Shown: positions 50,595-62,285, counted from the stretch's first letter. The stretch is DNA of 64,000 nt from Bryum argenteum (GCA_037043015.1 CM073322.1:16503601-16567600), one strand, 5' to 3'. A program made the numbers and translations. Notes: generated from the sequence alone by a model not told the origin.

Positions 50595-50755
50595 GTTTTT
50601 CCGTCTCGGTTGCTGGTAGAGTTTTTCCTTTGCGCTTGCTGGTGGGGTTGTTCCGGGCGCTTGCTGCTCGGGTTTTTCCGGTGCTTCTTTGGTGGGGTTG
50701 TTCCGGGCGCTTGCGGTGGGGTTTTTTCCGTGGCGCTTGCTCGTCGGGGCGTCAA
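50595..50755. repeat. Second GC-rich imperfect tandem repeat
   Basis: Irregular units containing GCTTGCTGGTGGGGTTGTTC or TTGCGGTGGGGTTTTTTCCG-like variants, about 30-60 bp each. With the 24-bp array it forms a GC-rich island of about 500 bp in AT-rich surroundings, possibly the 5' end of the gene that follows. Confidence 0.75.
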
Positions 50756-52780
50756 CAACGAACGCCCGGCGAAAATGGGGGCGGCGTCAATAGCAAGTGA
50801 ACGCCGACATCAAAAATAATGCCAACGTGAATCTCAAGAATCGGTATGTGGCCGCCCATCATCGCTGCGTTGCATGAGTTTTGTATTTGATTGCGGACTT
50901 CCTCATATCTTTGCGTGTGTGTTGCCACTCAATAATTGTAGCACTTGCTTGGTCTGATTTGCGCACGTTAATCACAGTTAGGAGATTGCTGTAGTGTAGT
51001 AATACACCTGACTCGGCAACGAAATCACATACTTGCTATCTTTCAAACGGAAACTAACTTTTCTTGTCCTCAAAAGTCTTTTCAGTTTTCGTGTGATTTC
51101 CCTTTTGTAACGATTCCAGCTGATGTAATGCATGTGAGTGCGCCAGGAAATCACATACCCTGACGGTTGCAATCTAGCTTTTACTGTCGATGAACCATTT
51201 TCAGTTTTCGGATGATGTCACTTTTGTGAAGACGGTAATTGATTTGGAATGCACCTAGATTACATACACACTTTTAATCTCATCAAAGAGTGTATGGGAA
51301 GCATGTCTTACGACTTTACTCAAGTACGTGCAGTAGAGACATGCTCCCAGGTTGTACACTGCCAGTATTAGCTCAGCTGCAACGGTTTGTGATAGTTTAC
51401 AAATCTCACTTCCTTTAGATAATGATGATGCTCAACATTACTGTAAAATTACTAAGAACATGCTTCCCGAACGAGCTTTGTGTCAGAAATACGATTAATA
51501 TTGATTCATAGACGACAGAGCTTTTTCTTCTAAAATAATTATTTGGCTCGCCAGACTACTTCATCGATGTTACGTTACAAATCGTTTTCCCTTTCGTACT
51601 TTCTTTTTCTCTTTAGCTAATGATTCAGGTTGAATAAAAATTGATCTCGCAGTTAGATGGTCGATGATTGTAAAAGTATAGGAGACTGTAAGGAGGTTAT
51701 TTCTTAGTGGTGCACCAGTCGGAAATGCTTTGTGTAGAGATGATGCCCAGTTTGTAATAGGCAAAGCATCTTGCATGCTCCTCGTCACACTTTGCGCTCC
51801 CACCTGCTCACATACACCAGATGGCTACTAAATAAATTTGTATACTACGAAGGCTACTGAACCATAAAGGATAATGATTGAACTCTCTCAAGGTTTCTAA
51901 GAGGTATAAGTATGTTGTCGTCAAACATGAGTAATATGCTTAGTTTCAGAAGCCTGTCGGTAAGCATCAGATTGTGTACTTTAGGCTACATGTGTTGGTA
52001 TATTCTTAGTCCATCGATTCCACCACATCTTGATTTTTTGTACTGATTTCAAGAAAGGAGATCAGTTTTTTATATGCTTTGAAGATGAGTGGTATGGACT
52101 TCGCGTGAGTGGTGTACAGACACCTTGCAATGCCTTCGAAGGCTGTCGTAAGCACCAGATCGTGTAGATAAGGTTACACTTTGTATTCATGAGTTTATGA
52201 AGGTCGACTAACTGCACGAAGAAAGAAATCTTATCATGGTGGTTGTGGTTTCCAGGACACAAAAAGGAGTGAATGCCAAGGATCTTTTCGACTTGTATAT
52301 TGTTTTGTGGATTCGAAACAAGGCATCTGTTGGATCTTTGCAAGTTTGAAAAGGTAATACACTACTCCCATTGAAAGCTCGTACATTCGTTTTATGATTG
52401 TCCTTTGATGATGATTACTAAAAGCTTTATTGGATTGAGTAGTTGTTTTCCTTGTGACCGAGGAAAAGCTGTTTTCTTGTCTGAGAATGAATCTGTGCTT
52501 GCATGCAGTGGTTCCGTGACTTGAACCGGTCCGTATCAGCGGTGTGTTGAAGCGTGCCAGTTGCAAGCGACGTATTCTTTAATCTTCTTTTACATATGTG
52601 ATGACCTAATTGCAACGGTGAGTGCTTTCTTTTGAAGCGTACATTGTTCGTCTTTGAGTTCACGAGCTCGTATTTCTTTTGATGTAAATATTTTTATACA
52701 CTGTATTCTAAATGTATAATTATGGTATAAAAAATTGAATTCGACGTCGTATAGTACAACTTGTACAAAATTCGTACACT
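50756..52780. other. Duplicated non-coding sequence, possibly leader/introns of the downstream gene
   Basis: Two diverged tandem units of about 125 bp lie at 51020-51270 (AAATCACATAC, TTTTCAGTTTTCG, GATGT[AC]A...). Another pair lies at 51952-52005 and 52138-52190 (GTAAGCA[TC]CAGAT[TC]GTGTA). No coding frame recognised. Confidence 0.55.
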
Positions 52781-52781
52781 T

Positions 52782-52803
52782 CCAGTGGGCAATTGACCAC
52801 TGG
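52782..52803. repeat. 22-bp palindrome copy (one mismatch)
   Basis: Matches the consensus except A for C at position 15. It is followed by GGAAGGGCGTTTA, the same flank found after the decayed palindromes in the 85-bp tandem units at 52981-53140. Confidence 0.9.
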
Positions 52804-52980
52804 GAAGGGCGTTTAGAAAAAATCGACTGACCGGGCAGCACTTGTATGTGATGCATATGACTAATCCAGAATTAGTTCGGGCAGTGAGGAATTTGCAGCA
52901 CGAAGGAGTTCTGGTGCAGATTAGTCTCGTAGGCCATAGCGTTTCTTAGTATCATGGTTATTGGTCGGCCTGACTCAGGG

Positions 52981-53140
52981 AGGGAGCGAGTTAGCAATTT
53001 AGTAATTGAGTACTCGGAAGGGCGTTTACGAAGATGAGGGTGATTAGGTCGCACTAGTGTGTGGAGGGAGCGAGTTAGCAATTGACTACTGAGAAGGGCG
53101 TTTAGGAAGACTAAAGTGATTGGGTCGCACTAGTGTGTGG
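52981..53140. repeat. ~83-bp tandem repeat, 2 units (third relative at 52782)
   Basis: Units start AGGGAGCGAGTTAGCAATT at 52981 and 53065 and end GCACTAGTGTGTGG. Inside each, AGCAATTGACTACTGAG-like words are eroded palindromes, so the palindrome was part of the ancestral unit. Confidence 0.85.
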
Positions 53141-53173
53141 TGCACAGAATTCAAGTTCAGTCTGAAACTGCAT

Positions 53174-53195
53174 CCCGTGGGCAATTGCCCACTGA
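53174..53195. repeat. 22-bp palindrome copy
   Basis: CCCGTGGGCAA plus TTGCCCACTGA: mismatches only at position 3 and the last base. Confidence 0.9.
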
Positions 53196-53571
53196 AGCTT
53201 GTTAGTGACATTGTTAGACTGACACTGTGACTTTCAACATTTCTTTTTTGTTGAATACGTACCGTTCTGTAGATATTGACCATTCCAACTTTTCATGTGC
53301 AGAAATCTAGCACCATCAAATAGGACTTTTACCAGCAGAACTTGGATCTCTGTTTCGCGGACATCTTCAACGACTCTGTCAGTTGTAAGTTTTTACAATA
53401 TAAGCTCCTAATTCCCAAGTTTGTAGAATGTTTTATCTTAATGCCGTAAGTAGCATTTTAGAAATTGGACAGGTCCTAACTTTACTGGTTCTAACTTCCT
53501 GTTAGGGAAGTAGATTAATTAACAGCCAGGAATTAACTTTTTGTTAGAGGAGATAGTACAAGAAAATGCAC

Positions 53572-53593
53572 CCAGTGGGCAATTGCTGACTGG
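53572..53593. repeat. 22-bp palindrome copy (two mismatches)
   Basis: CCAGTGGGCAA followed by TTGCTGACTGG. The right arm carries two changes, so pairing is broken there. Confidence 0.9.
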
Positions 53594-53660
53594 AACTTGC
53601 GGCATTGTTAGTGTATTTTACGTGCGAAAATTCCTTCACTGGAATGAAAATTCCATCAGA

Positions 53661-53682
53661 CCAGTGGGCAATCGCCCACTGG
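53661..53682. repeat. 22-bp palindrome copy, extended to 26 bp
   Basis: CCAGTGGGCAA plus TCGCCCACTGG, one central change. The flanking GA and TC extend the symmetry to 53659-53684. Confidence 0.9.
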
Positions 53683-53765
53683 TCATAACTTCTTGTTGGG
53701 AAGTAAATTAATTAATAGCTGGAAATTAACTTTTTGTTAGAGGTAGATAGAACAAGATATTGCAC

Positions 53766-53787
53766 CCAGTGGGCAATTGCCCACTGG
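53766..53787. repeat. 22-bp palindrome, perfect copy
   Basis: An exact consensus copy, 55 bp upstream of the first coding segment of the following gene. Confidence 0.95.
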
Positions 53788-54684
53788 AACTTGCGACATT
53801 GTTAGTGACTTCAAGTATCTTTGTAAAATTCCATCGGGGGGATGAAGAAGCGAAAGGAGACGGAGAGGGTGCTTTTTGACATTCCATACACAAAGTGCAA
53901 TGCCCTGAAGAAGTTGTTCGATGTAGTTAGAGATGTGAATGTCCGTGGAGACCGCAATGTGGGCAAGAAGTACCAATGAAGTACCAAGCTGCTTTAGCCA
54001 CTCCTCGGCAATGGTCGATGGAGTCACAGAAGATGCCCAAGGACAGTGGAGTGCTGCTCTACGAGTTGTGGTGAAACAAAGACGCTTTCCCGATCTTCAA
54101 GTGGCGTATACGACAATGGCGTCCGTGAATCGTGACGGATGTAAAAGTGCATGGCGACAACCTCATTGTATGGCTGGTCAATGCATCTGGTAGCGTTGCC
54201 AACCTCTATTTCTTCAAGGAAGACAAGTTTGAGCCGCGGCCACTTTTAGACAGCCTTTTAGTCCACGGCGAGGGAATATCCGAGTTTCACCGCGGTCCTA
54301 TTCTACCCCAGGACGAAACGCGGGCTTTGAATCGATCGGCAAGATTACAGAGGAAGAAGGGACACTAGAAGCATTCTTTGAGAAGAATTGCTGAAATCAA
54401 CAAGGCGGTAATCTTGAAAGCCACTGCTGAAGCCACACCCCGAAGTCGAAAAAGGCCCTCCGCACCAACGATTGCTTGTCCTCCAGCAGGCAGCCGCAAG
54501 AAGAAGGACAAACAAAAAAGAATAGATGAGGAAAAGGAAGCAGAGGCGGAACCTAGCATTGTCGTTGTCGACAGCCAAGTTGTGGGCAGCGGTCTAAAAG
54601 GAGAAGAAGTGGCGATGGAGGATGATGAAGACGAAGTCGGTGAAGATACGACCAAGCCTCTTAGTGCTGAAGGTGATAATACGC

Positions 54685-54706
54685 CCGGTGGTCAATTGCC
54701 CACTGA
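54685..54706. repeat. Palindrome copy inside a reading frame
   Basis: CCGGTGGTCAA plus TTGCCCACTGA, read as Gly-Gly-Gln-Leu-Pro-Thr-Glu in the acidic region of the unknown gene. The frame stays open through it. Confidence 0.8.
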
Positions 54707-55557
54707 GAATAGTGAGGAAGAGGAGGTAGAGGAGGTCGTCTCAACTAAACATTCCAAAGGCCAGAAGAAAGCAACTCCGAAAACCAAAAGGAAGTGGACC
54801 GGACCAAGCGTCATGAAGAAGTCCGAGAAGCGAGTTTCGGGAAGAAAGCGGTTCATCAATGGAGGTACAAGAGGAAACTAAACCAAAGAAGCCAAGAGAA
54901 GACAAAGAAGAATCCAAAGAAACACCCCACGAAAGTACCCGAAGGCAAGGAGATAGACGTGAAAACTTTCCAGGAGGAGCTGATTGAGTTCAGGGACCGA
55001 GTCAAGCCCATGTACATTTGGGGACAATCTTTCACGGCCGAAGTGGACGTGAAACGTATGAGACTCGCGACCGAAGGAAATGAAGTACCGCCCATTTCAC
55101 AAAGACTGCAGACAACTTGTTCCAAGTCTTCTTGACGTCTGTACACCCACGGAAGCAGACACTTACACTCATGCCCATTTGTGATGAGAAACCGGAAACG
55201 TTCGAAGCTGCTTTGAATCTGCCGTTTTATATCATCAATGGGCGGCGATTCGGCGGCGGCGTCGCCCTCATCAAGGCGAGTAAGGACGTCGATTCAACTG
55301 TGAAGGACATATACAGAACGTGGACATGCGATTTTGTATGGACGGATGACAACCTCTTATTGTCAGAGCTTTCAAGAAGGGTGAACAACACAAATCTCTT
55401 CCATCGGGACTCCCAGTACCTCCTCCACATTCAAGACGCTGGGCGGGACCTATGGGTGCACTACGGTAACCCAACTTCCGATGGCAAATCCAAGTCAAAC
55501 TGGAAGGTATGTCATCTATCATTTTCTTGTTCGTTATTGGATTAAGGTTTTTGCAAT

Positions 55558-55581
55558 CCAGGTGGGCAATTGCCCACCTGG
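55558..55581. repeat. Palindrome copy, 24 bp, perfect, with symmetric insertion
   Basis: CCAGGTGGGCAA followed by its exact reverse complement. Compared with the 22-bp consensus, one G is added on the left and one C at the mirrored position on the right. It lies inside the intron 55507-55640. Confidence 0.95.
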
Positions 55582-57074
55582 CTAAGGTGTATATCAACGT
55601 TAATAATTGAGGATCATCTTCGTTGCTATTGCTTGTGTAGGAGTTCCAATTGAAAGCAGTGGAGACTTTAAACGCAATGACAGTGAGGAATGCGAACAAG
55701 ACTGCAAAAGAGTATCCGGGCGAGTTTCGAGTTATTTGTGCGCTGATGATGTTTGCACAATCGAATTATGGATGCCTTCCACTGGTACGAAAGTGGCGAT
55801 CTTATTAATCCGGACACGGGGAACAAATGGAAGGAAGATGTCAAGCCATGGGAACGCAAACACACCGTCGCGTACACGTTCAAGTGTATCCGTGGTATGG
55901 GAACGTATAGTTTGACCGAGCTTGTAGCACGAATAACACAGGGCCTTGAGATTAACGGTGAAAGCGACGCCAACGCCGGAAAATGAAGAAGTAGTTCTTC
56001 CGCCCAAAGTATACATTGGGTCGAACAGACCTAAGAACAAATTCTGCTACAGTCTGAAGGAGTGGACTGACAGAAAGAAGCAGAAGAACGCCGTGATTCG
56101 CTGGATAAACAAGTACTACCCGGCTATGCTTTGGGTAGATGATGACGTAAATCCGGAGGCGTGGCAACGCTTCAAGACGGAGATAGGTTTCAACTCCGCC
56201 CACATGGACGAGTTGATCCGGAGGGGTACTAAGCTCTACCTGGCAAAGTTCATGAAAGCTAGTGACAACCCGAGGCGCGAGCAAGAGAGCCCTCCGCTTG
56301 GGTTTTTAGCGGAGATCGATCGTGTTCAAAAAAGAAACCCCTTCTCCGACCCGACGTTGCACCCCTGTATGGCGTATTGGAGAAAACTCGGAATTTCACG
56401 AAGTTCTCGAAGGTTATCCATGTGGAAAACCAAGACGTATGGGGTGAAGTATATCAGGAGGATTGGCAAACCGAACTGTCATCGAACATCGCGGGTGGCA
56501 TTTTAGACTTCCGTCCCATCGACGAATTCGCGGAAAGAGGAGGATTTTGAGTTTGATGCTATGGGTGGGCGATTCTTCAAATCCATCTTGGACGTGCTAC
56601 TGAAGCCAGCAGATTTGTTACATCCCCCGTCACACTGGTTGGTGATCTCGCACTGTAACAAATCAAAGGAAGTGCAACGCGCGTTGACAGCGTATTTTCC
56701 GAACTATACAGTGCAAGAATCTCAATACATAGCGGCAACGGTGGAGAAATATTTTTTCTTGAATAGCACGATCAAGAAGGGAAATGGGGTTGTTGTGCTC
56801 ATCTATTCGAAGAACGGTTGCCAACCCTTGGCTTGGAAAGAAGTTCTCCGTAGTGAAGAGAAGTTCAAGAAGATTGGCTCTGTGCGAGAGTACCCATCTC
56901 ACGAGGATGAGTCGCGCATGGAGGTCTACCTAGACTTCATTGAGCGACTTTCAAATAACTCCTGAAGATGACATCCCCCCCAAGATTATCTCGCATTGCA
57001 TCTTTGGTCGAAAGGCGATGATCGCCTGCAGCTGGTGAGGGCCGCACACATTTTTTTTATTTCGGTTTGTAGAT

Positions 57075-57096
57075 CCACTGGGCAATTGCCCACCGT
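57075..57096. repeat. Palindrome copy, degenerate, in an intron
   Basis: CCACTGGGCAA plus TTGCCCACCGT. The core TGGGCAATTGCCCA is intact and the outer arms have drifted. Confidence 0.85.
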
Positions 57097-58414
57097 CGGG
57101 GAGTCTTGACATATATCGGTTTGCGATTCTGAGTCCTATTTGTATTATTATGGTTCGAACATTTGTAAATTCCAGGGGCTATGGCCCAATGGGCGGATTC
57201 CTACACTAACCGGTTTTGTTTTGGGCGAGATGAATGGTTTGAAACCTATAGCCGTCGCTCTGCAGGAGATTCGCTTGATATGTTAGCCTTGATTCTGAGT
57301 TCGGATGTAACTTAACAGGTTTTGCGCACTTTTTCCACCCCGAAAATCAATCGCCGATGTCTCGCATCATCATGGCCTCGAGTTGGAAATCTAAAGATAC
57401 TGAAATTGAATCCCGAGAACTCGGATGAGAGTGCCTCAGCTGGTTGCCACGAAGACATCACGACAAATTTCGATGCTGGTATTTTGGCTAGGGAGGACGC
57501 CGAAGCTGCAGAAGACGAATGTGCAGATGATGAAGTGCACCAAACATTCGAGGATATCTGTTCAGAGTCTGGTAGTATTTCCCACTTCATATTTCGATTT
57601 CTATAATTATGCTCTTCTGCTGCTTTAAGTTTAAGTTCTTCTGCTTACCTAAGTATACTCACTCATTCGTGAATGTAAAGGCGAAGATGAGGACGATGCG
57701 GATGAAGGTGAGGACGGCAAAGACTCTGCCGAGTATTCACCTGCGACTAAAGTGACTTCAGTCTTCGAAGGAGATCTCGCATATCCGGAGAGGTTTGCAA
57801 CATTGCTCGAGAGTTCGAAGAATATCCTGCCAGACATTGAGGATGGCCATAGGACGGCTATGGAGATGGCAGCGGCGGAAAGGTCCTCTCTGATGATGGG
57901 ACGCATTCGTGGCTCAGGTGATTTTCTTCGCTGTTTTCTCCCAAATGCGCCTCTGATGCCAGCACGAGCGCAGCCGGAGAACTTTGGCGTAGCGGTTTGC
58001 TCTTGTGATGATGGATATAATCATGAAGACCCGGTAACTGAAAGTCGGGATTTTGTAGGTTCCGATTATCAGACTGCATCTCAGGAAGGTCCTGTTCGTC
58101 AGGGACGGTCTCGGGATGGCTCTGAACCGCTAATTGGTGGGGTCCCAGTCGCAGCGACGACGTCATTTGATATCCCAGTGGTCCCAACACCGGCATGTGA
58201 AACTTCAACGGATGGAACTCCGTCTTTTGGCTTTCCAAGGCTTCAACCTATTGAAGGGAGCTTGGTTGACCCAGTCGATCAATCGTTTGCTGAAATCACC
58301 TCTGCCGTTCCTACAGCCGATGACGTTGCTGCCGTTCCTACGCCCACCGATGATCCTTCTCCCAGTGGCAACAGCCATTTGAACACGTTGGGCGCTGAAG
58401 AGCACCCAAATTTG

Positions 58415-58436
58415 GCTGTGGTCAATTGCCCAGTGG
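58415..58436. repeat. Palindrome copy inside a reading frame, degenerate
   Basis: GTGGTCAATTGCCCAGTGG core, read as Val-Val-Asn-Cys-Pro-Val, a different frame from the copy at 54685. The frame stays open. Confidence 0.7.
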
Positions 58437-58972
58437 CAGAGAATGCAGGATCGCAGGGAGAAGACCATCGTATTCTGGAGACCCAGATCTCCATTCCAGA
58501 AGGTGTTCAGGCTCCTATCGAACAAGATTGTGCCATTGTCCAGTTGGCTGTACCTGTTGACGCCGTGAAGCAAAGACCATTACCTGCACTACGGGCAGTA
58601 AAGGAGGAGATTTCTGGCCCAAAACCTTCAAATATTGAGAATCCCATCTTAATCGATAGTGACGAGGATGATCTTCATTATAAGAAGACAGTTGTGGAAT
58701 ATCCCACGGACCGATCTTGAGTTGTCGGAAGTCTTCTGATGACAAAGATCGACAAAAAAAACATAAGAAGTTGTCGCAGATATAAAGCTTTGAGGATTCA
58801 ACTGAGGGCAATTAGCAAGAAGAAGCTCGCCGTGAACAGAGCTAACCGCCTGAAAAGCCGTGAGCTTGAGATGCAGAACAGGAAACTGATGCGGGAGCTT
58901 GAGTTGAAACAGAAGGAGCTCGAGGAAGCGGAGAAAACTATCGAGTGCTGGGTTGAGTCACGTCATCGGTGA

Positions 58973-61524
58973 GGAGAGTATCTCGACACCCTGCCTACTC
59001 CACTTCCGGGCCAAGCCACCACCTCCATTGCATCGGCACCAGAGTTGTCGGGGTCCGAGGTATGCCCACCGAGAATTCGACCAGCTGCAGAAGAGGTTAT
59101 TCCATGTACCAAGGTGCGTTCAGTTTTTACATGTGAAATTTTCTTTATATCCTCATTGTAGCAATTTAACTTAGAAAACAACGTGGAATGACAGAATCCA
59201 TACTACGGGGACGAGATGACTCATTGAATGCGTAGAATGTCCTTGAGGTTAGTTCCATTACCATATCCCTCATTTACTCGCCTTAACCACACGTTCTCAT
59301 TGTTCTGAGTCATGTTGCCCACATTAAATGAAAGGGTGGGGTCTGCCTACAGAGAAATTGAAAAACTTCAACCCGATGCGTCTTATGAAGCTGCAGACAG
59401 GCCTCAAAGACTATGAAGATCTGCGTATACCCATAGCCTTTTATAGCGTATTTGAGCTATTCATAGCATATGTGAATAGAGGGTAGTCACTTTATAGTAC
59501 TCGGACTTTACCCGATAAAACATTTTTTATGGACTTATAATTTTATATTTTCTTTGGGTTTCTCTTTGTTAAAAAATAATGAGGAATATTTTTGAAGACA
59601 GACAAGACCGTGGAATGGGTCACATGAACCAAACATTTCCCTGAGGGAAATATGGAACATGTAGTGGACACTAATAATGATTATATTATTTGCAATGCTC
59701 AGGGCCATAGAGCTGATGACGATGAACGGTACCATCATCGCAAGGTAAAGTAGAAAAAAAACTGTAGTTAACTCTTTAACTGCAGTCTACTTTTGTAATT
59801 TCTGTGTACAAAGTTGAGGTTTATGATGTGATATGGTGAAAAACATTACACTGGTGTTTAACTTGCATTGCATGACTGTGGATTGCATATATGCAGCGTG
59901 TAAAACCCAGTCCTGACGTTTGGGTAATGCATAAACGTCGCAAGCGCAAGGTCATTAGATATATCTCAGACATGGAGTCATCGTCGTAGAGCTGTACATG
60001 CTTGTCAATCATCGTACATGCAGAAGTCAACCATGAAGAGCAGTGGACATTCTTAGCGACTCCCACGATACAAAATTTAAAATAAATGTACTAATAAGTT
60101 GTAGAATCAATAAGTGAGAATATTGCGCACTCCCTTAGTATAGAACTGTAGATGTATTGTACTAGATTTAATAATATATACAAATTACATGAAATTTATC
60201 ATCTTCAGTTTAGTGTAAGAAATTTTAGATCCATTCGTCTCAAGATTTGGGTAGTGCATTACAATACGAGTATACATGTAGACCATCTGGCATTCTGCTG
60301 TATAATGTATCCCTTTGGGAATTGATTTAAATAAGAAGTTATAGAACATTTTTTGACATCATACATGCCAAAAACCGTTTATGGTACTACACTAACACAG
60401 GTGATTTAGAGCTACTAAAAATCTCAATTTTCTTGCTAAGTTCATGAACTACAGTTTACTATGAACAAAGGTGCAAGAACTTCACTATACCCGGCCTTCG
60501 CCAGGCCCACATTCCCTAATAATCATTCCCGCTCTACGTCATAATGATTGAACCATCAACATTTGACAAACAATTACCACATAAGAATTGTTACAAAAGA
60601 CAGGTATAGTTGGCATATTCGATTTCAGAATAATGTATATTACGCATTTTCTTGAGAAAGAATTTACGAGAAAATGGACCTATCTCAGTATCTTGATGAG
60701 AAGACAAGTCTCAGTGGATCGCAATGGGAACCAAAAGCGAATACTACTCATGAGAGTTCCTAGAGATACTACAAATGTAATCAGTCACTTTCGGTGTTGA
60801 CCACTAGTCTCCACGTTACGATGAATTAACAACACTTCGCTATGATTTAGTCCAATATTATAATTATAAGATTTTTCACAAGTACCATATAAAACTGTTT
60901 GTAAACGTTAAATTTCTTCTACTCCCCACATATTGCACATTATGAATGTTGACTATTAATGAAGATTCCTCCCTTCTTTGTAAATTTGACTCTAAATGTT
61001 AATAATGAAAGACATCCTACAAAACTACATCCTCAATGGAATTCTCACATGAACTCTTCACAAACGCATGAATTTATAAATATTAATATTTGTAAATTGC
61101 TCAAAAAAGTACTTTTATAGCTATTAACTAATAACCTCTATATAATTATGTTAACTTTGATCTATTCTCGAGAGGTAACAATAGAGGGTAGACTGTACTA
61201 TATAGTGCTGGTGTATCATAAAATAATAGTTGAGAAGAAAGGCCTATTAATACGGATTTGAAAAATACAAATTTGTGTCATACTAAGACCACAAAATCTA
61301 CAAACTCACAAAGATTCAAAAAAAGACAAAGTGAGAATCTTCCAATAAGAAAGAAATTCACATAGCAATGTACAATTACGGAAACTATGATTTGTATAAA
61401 TCTTTTCTTGAAATTGATTGGAAGTCTTCGTATGCTATGAGTATATGTCGGCAACCAATACAATAGTAATAAACTCCGAATGAACCAAGATGATATCGTT
61501 TTCAAAAGTCTGCAGATGTATTAA
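58973..61524. other. AT-rich intergenic sequence, no gene seen
   Basis: No frame with family resemblance and no clear repeat ends between the unknown gene and SINE-like copy D. Confidence 0.55.
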
Positions 61525-61865
61525 TGGATAAGAACTCCAAGATCCAAATCGAAGATCGGCTCTTCTACATCCTGTTCGTAATGTATTTACCTCAATGGCC
61601 ACAAGACAAAGATGTTTAAGAAAAAAACTACTCATCCCTTTCGGATATAGACACAAACTCTACACGTAACTGTAACTTAACTATAGAAACCAAGATATAC
61701 TATCCATTTGTGGTGCGATTTGTTCAATGGGTGTATAAATGTGATATTGGTGGATACGTCGTCATCACGCCGTTCAGTCCTACGGTGGTTAAGGTGTGAC
61801 ACGTTTGTAGTCGTGCTGGTCCACGTTCGAACCCCAACGGACTCGTTTCAGCAGTACGCAACCAC
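61525..61865 (-). mobile_element. SINE-like repeat, copy D with tRNA-like module
   Basis: Aligns with copy A throughout but has no GATA array. The tRNA-like block at about 61775-61850 is the better preserved one: GGTGGTTAAGGTG (A-box-like) and ACGTTCGAACCCC (B-box-like), bracketed by complementary CCGTT and AACGG. Confidence 0.6.
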
Positions 61866-62285
61866 TAGCATCTTACCCAGAAGCTGAGACTCAAGCACTG
61901 CGTTGATACTATTTTCTAATTAGTCCATAATTAGTTAGATATTTTTTAAATTGGCTCTACCTTTGTAGAGTAGACATCTTTATACGGAACTAAAAGAATC
62001 AGACCTCATGTTTGAGTGCAACTTGATACATGAACTCAATCTTCTGAAACACATTCTGGTAGAACAATACATGAAAAACATAAGTATTAGGCTCACATCT
62101 AGAATAAAGAGGATAGGAAGTCTACTACAAAAACGTGTTGTCATATTTCCATCTCACCATCAGCCCACGGTAACATTCAAACTCATGTGGAAGTACCTTG
62201 AACTTTTACATTAAATTTTATTGCACCAATCAATGTATTATCAACTTCATCTTCTGCAATGTCATTGGAAAGAGTAGCTTTTGTA

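Larger units (their letters stand above)
53489..53838. repeat. ~194-bp tandem duplication with palindromes
   Basis: Units 53489-53682 and 53683-53838 share TAACTTC[CT]TGTT[AG]GG, GGAAATTAACTTTTTGTTAG and TGCACCCAGTGGGCAATTGC. The palindromes at 53572 and 53766 are at homologous positions; the one at 53661 marks the junction. Confidence 0.9.
53842..58972 (+). pseudogene. Multi-exon gene of unknown family, frameshifted and stop-bearing
   Basis: No family recognised. Segments that look coding, in order: 53842-53980 (MKKRKETERVLFDIPYTKCN); 53973-54881, one frame interrupted by TGA near 54071 and 54131 and TAG at 54366, with a KATAEATPRSRKRPSAPT basic region and an acidic stretch; about 54940-55506 (IEFRDRVKPMYIWGQSFTAE, LNLPFYIINGRRFGGGVALI); a GT-AG intron 55507-55640; 55641-56506 (HWYESGDLINPDTGNKWKED, IRWINKYYPAMLWVDDDVNP); 56530-57036 (GGRFFKSILDVLLKPADLLH, VEKYFFLN); then an acidic part and 57752-58972 ending in a Lys/Glu-rich coiled coil (ELEMQNRKLMRELELKQKEL). 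At least six one-base frame changes separate these. The stops fit CGA-to-TGA and CAG-to-TAG decay. Two palindromes lie in reading frames (54685, 58415) and two in introns (55558, 57075). Confidence 0.5.

Noticed and set aside
52782-53787. CRISPR-like array
   Set aside because: Spacing of the palindromes is irregular, the genome is eukaryotic, and most of the intervening sequence is itself tandemly duplicated.
61775-61850. Functional tRNA gene
   Set aside because: A- and B-box words are present, but the T-arm and acceptor stem cannot be paired properly and copy A differs at stem positions.
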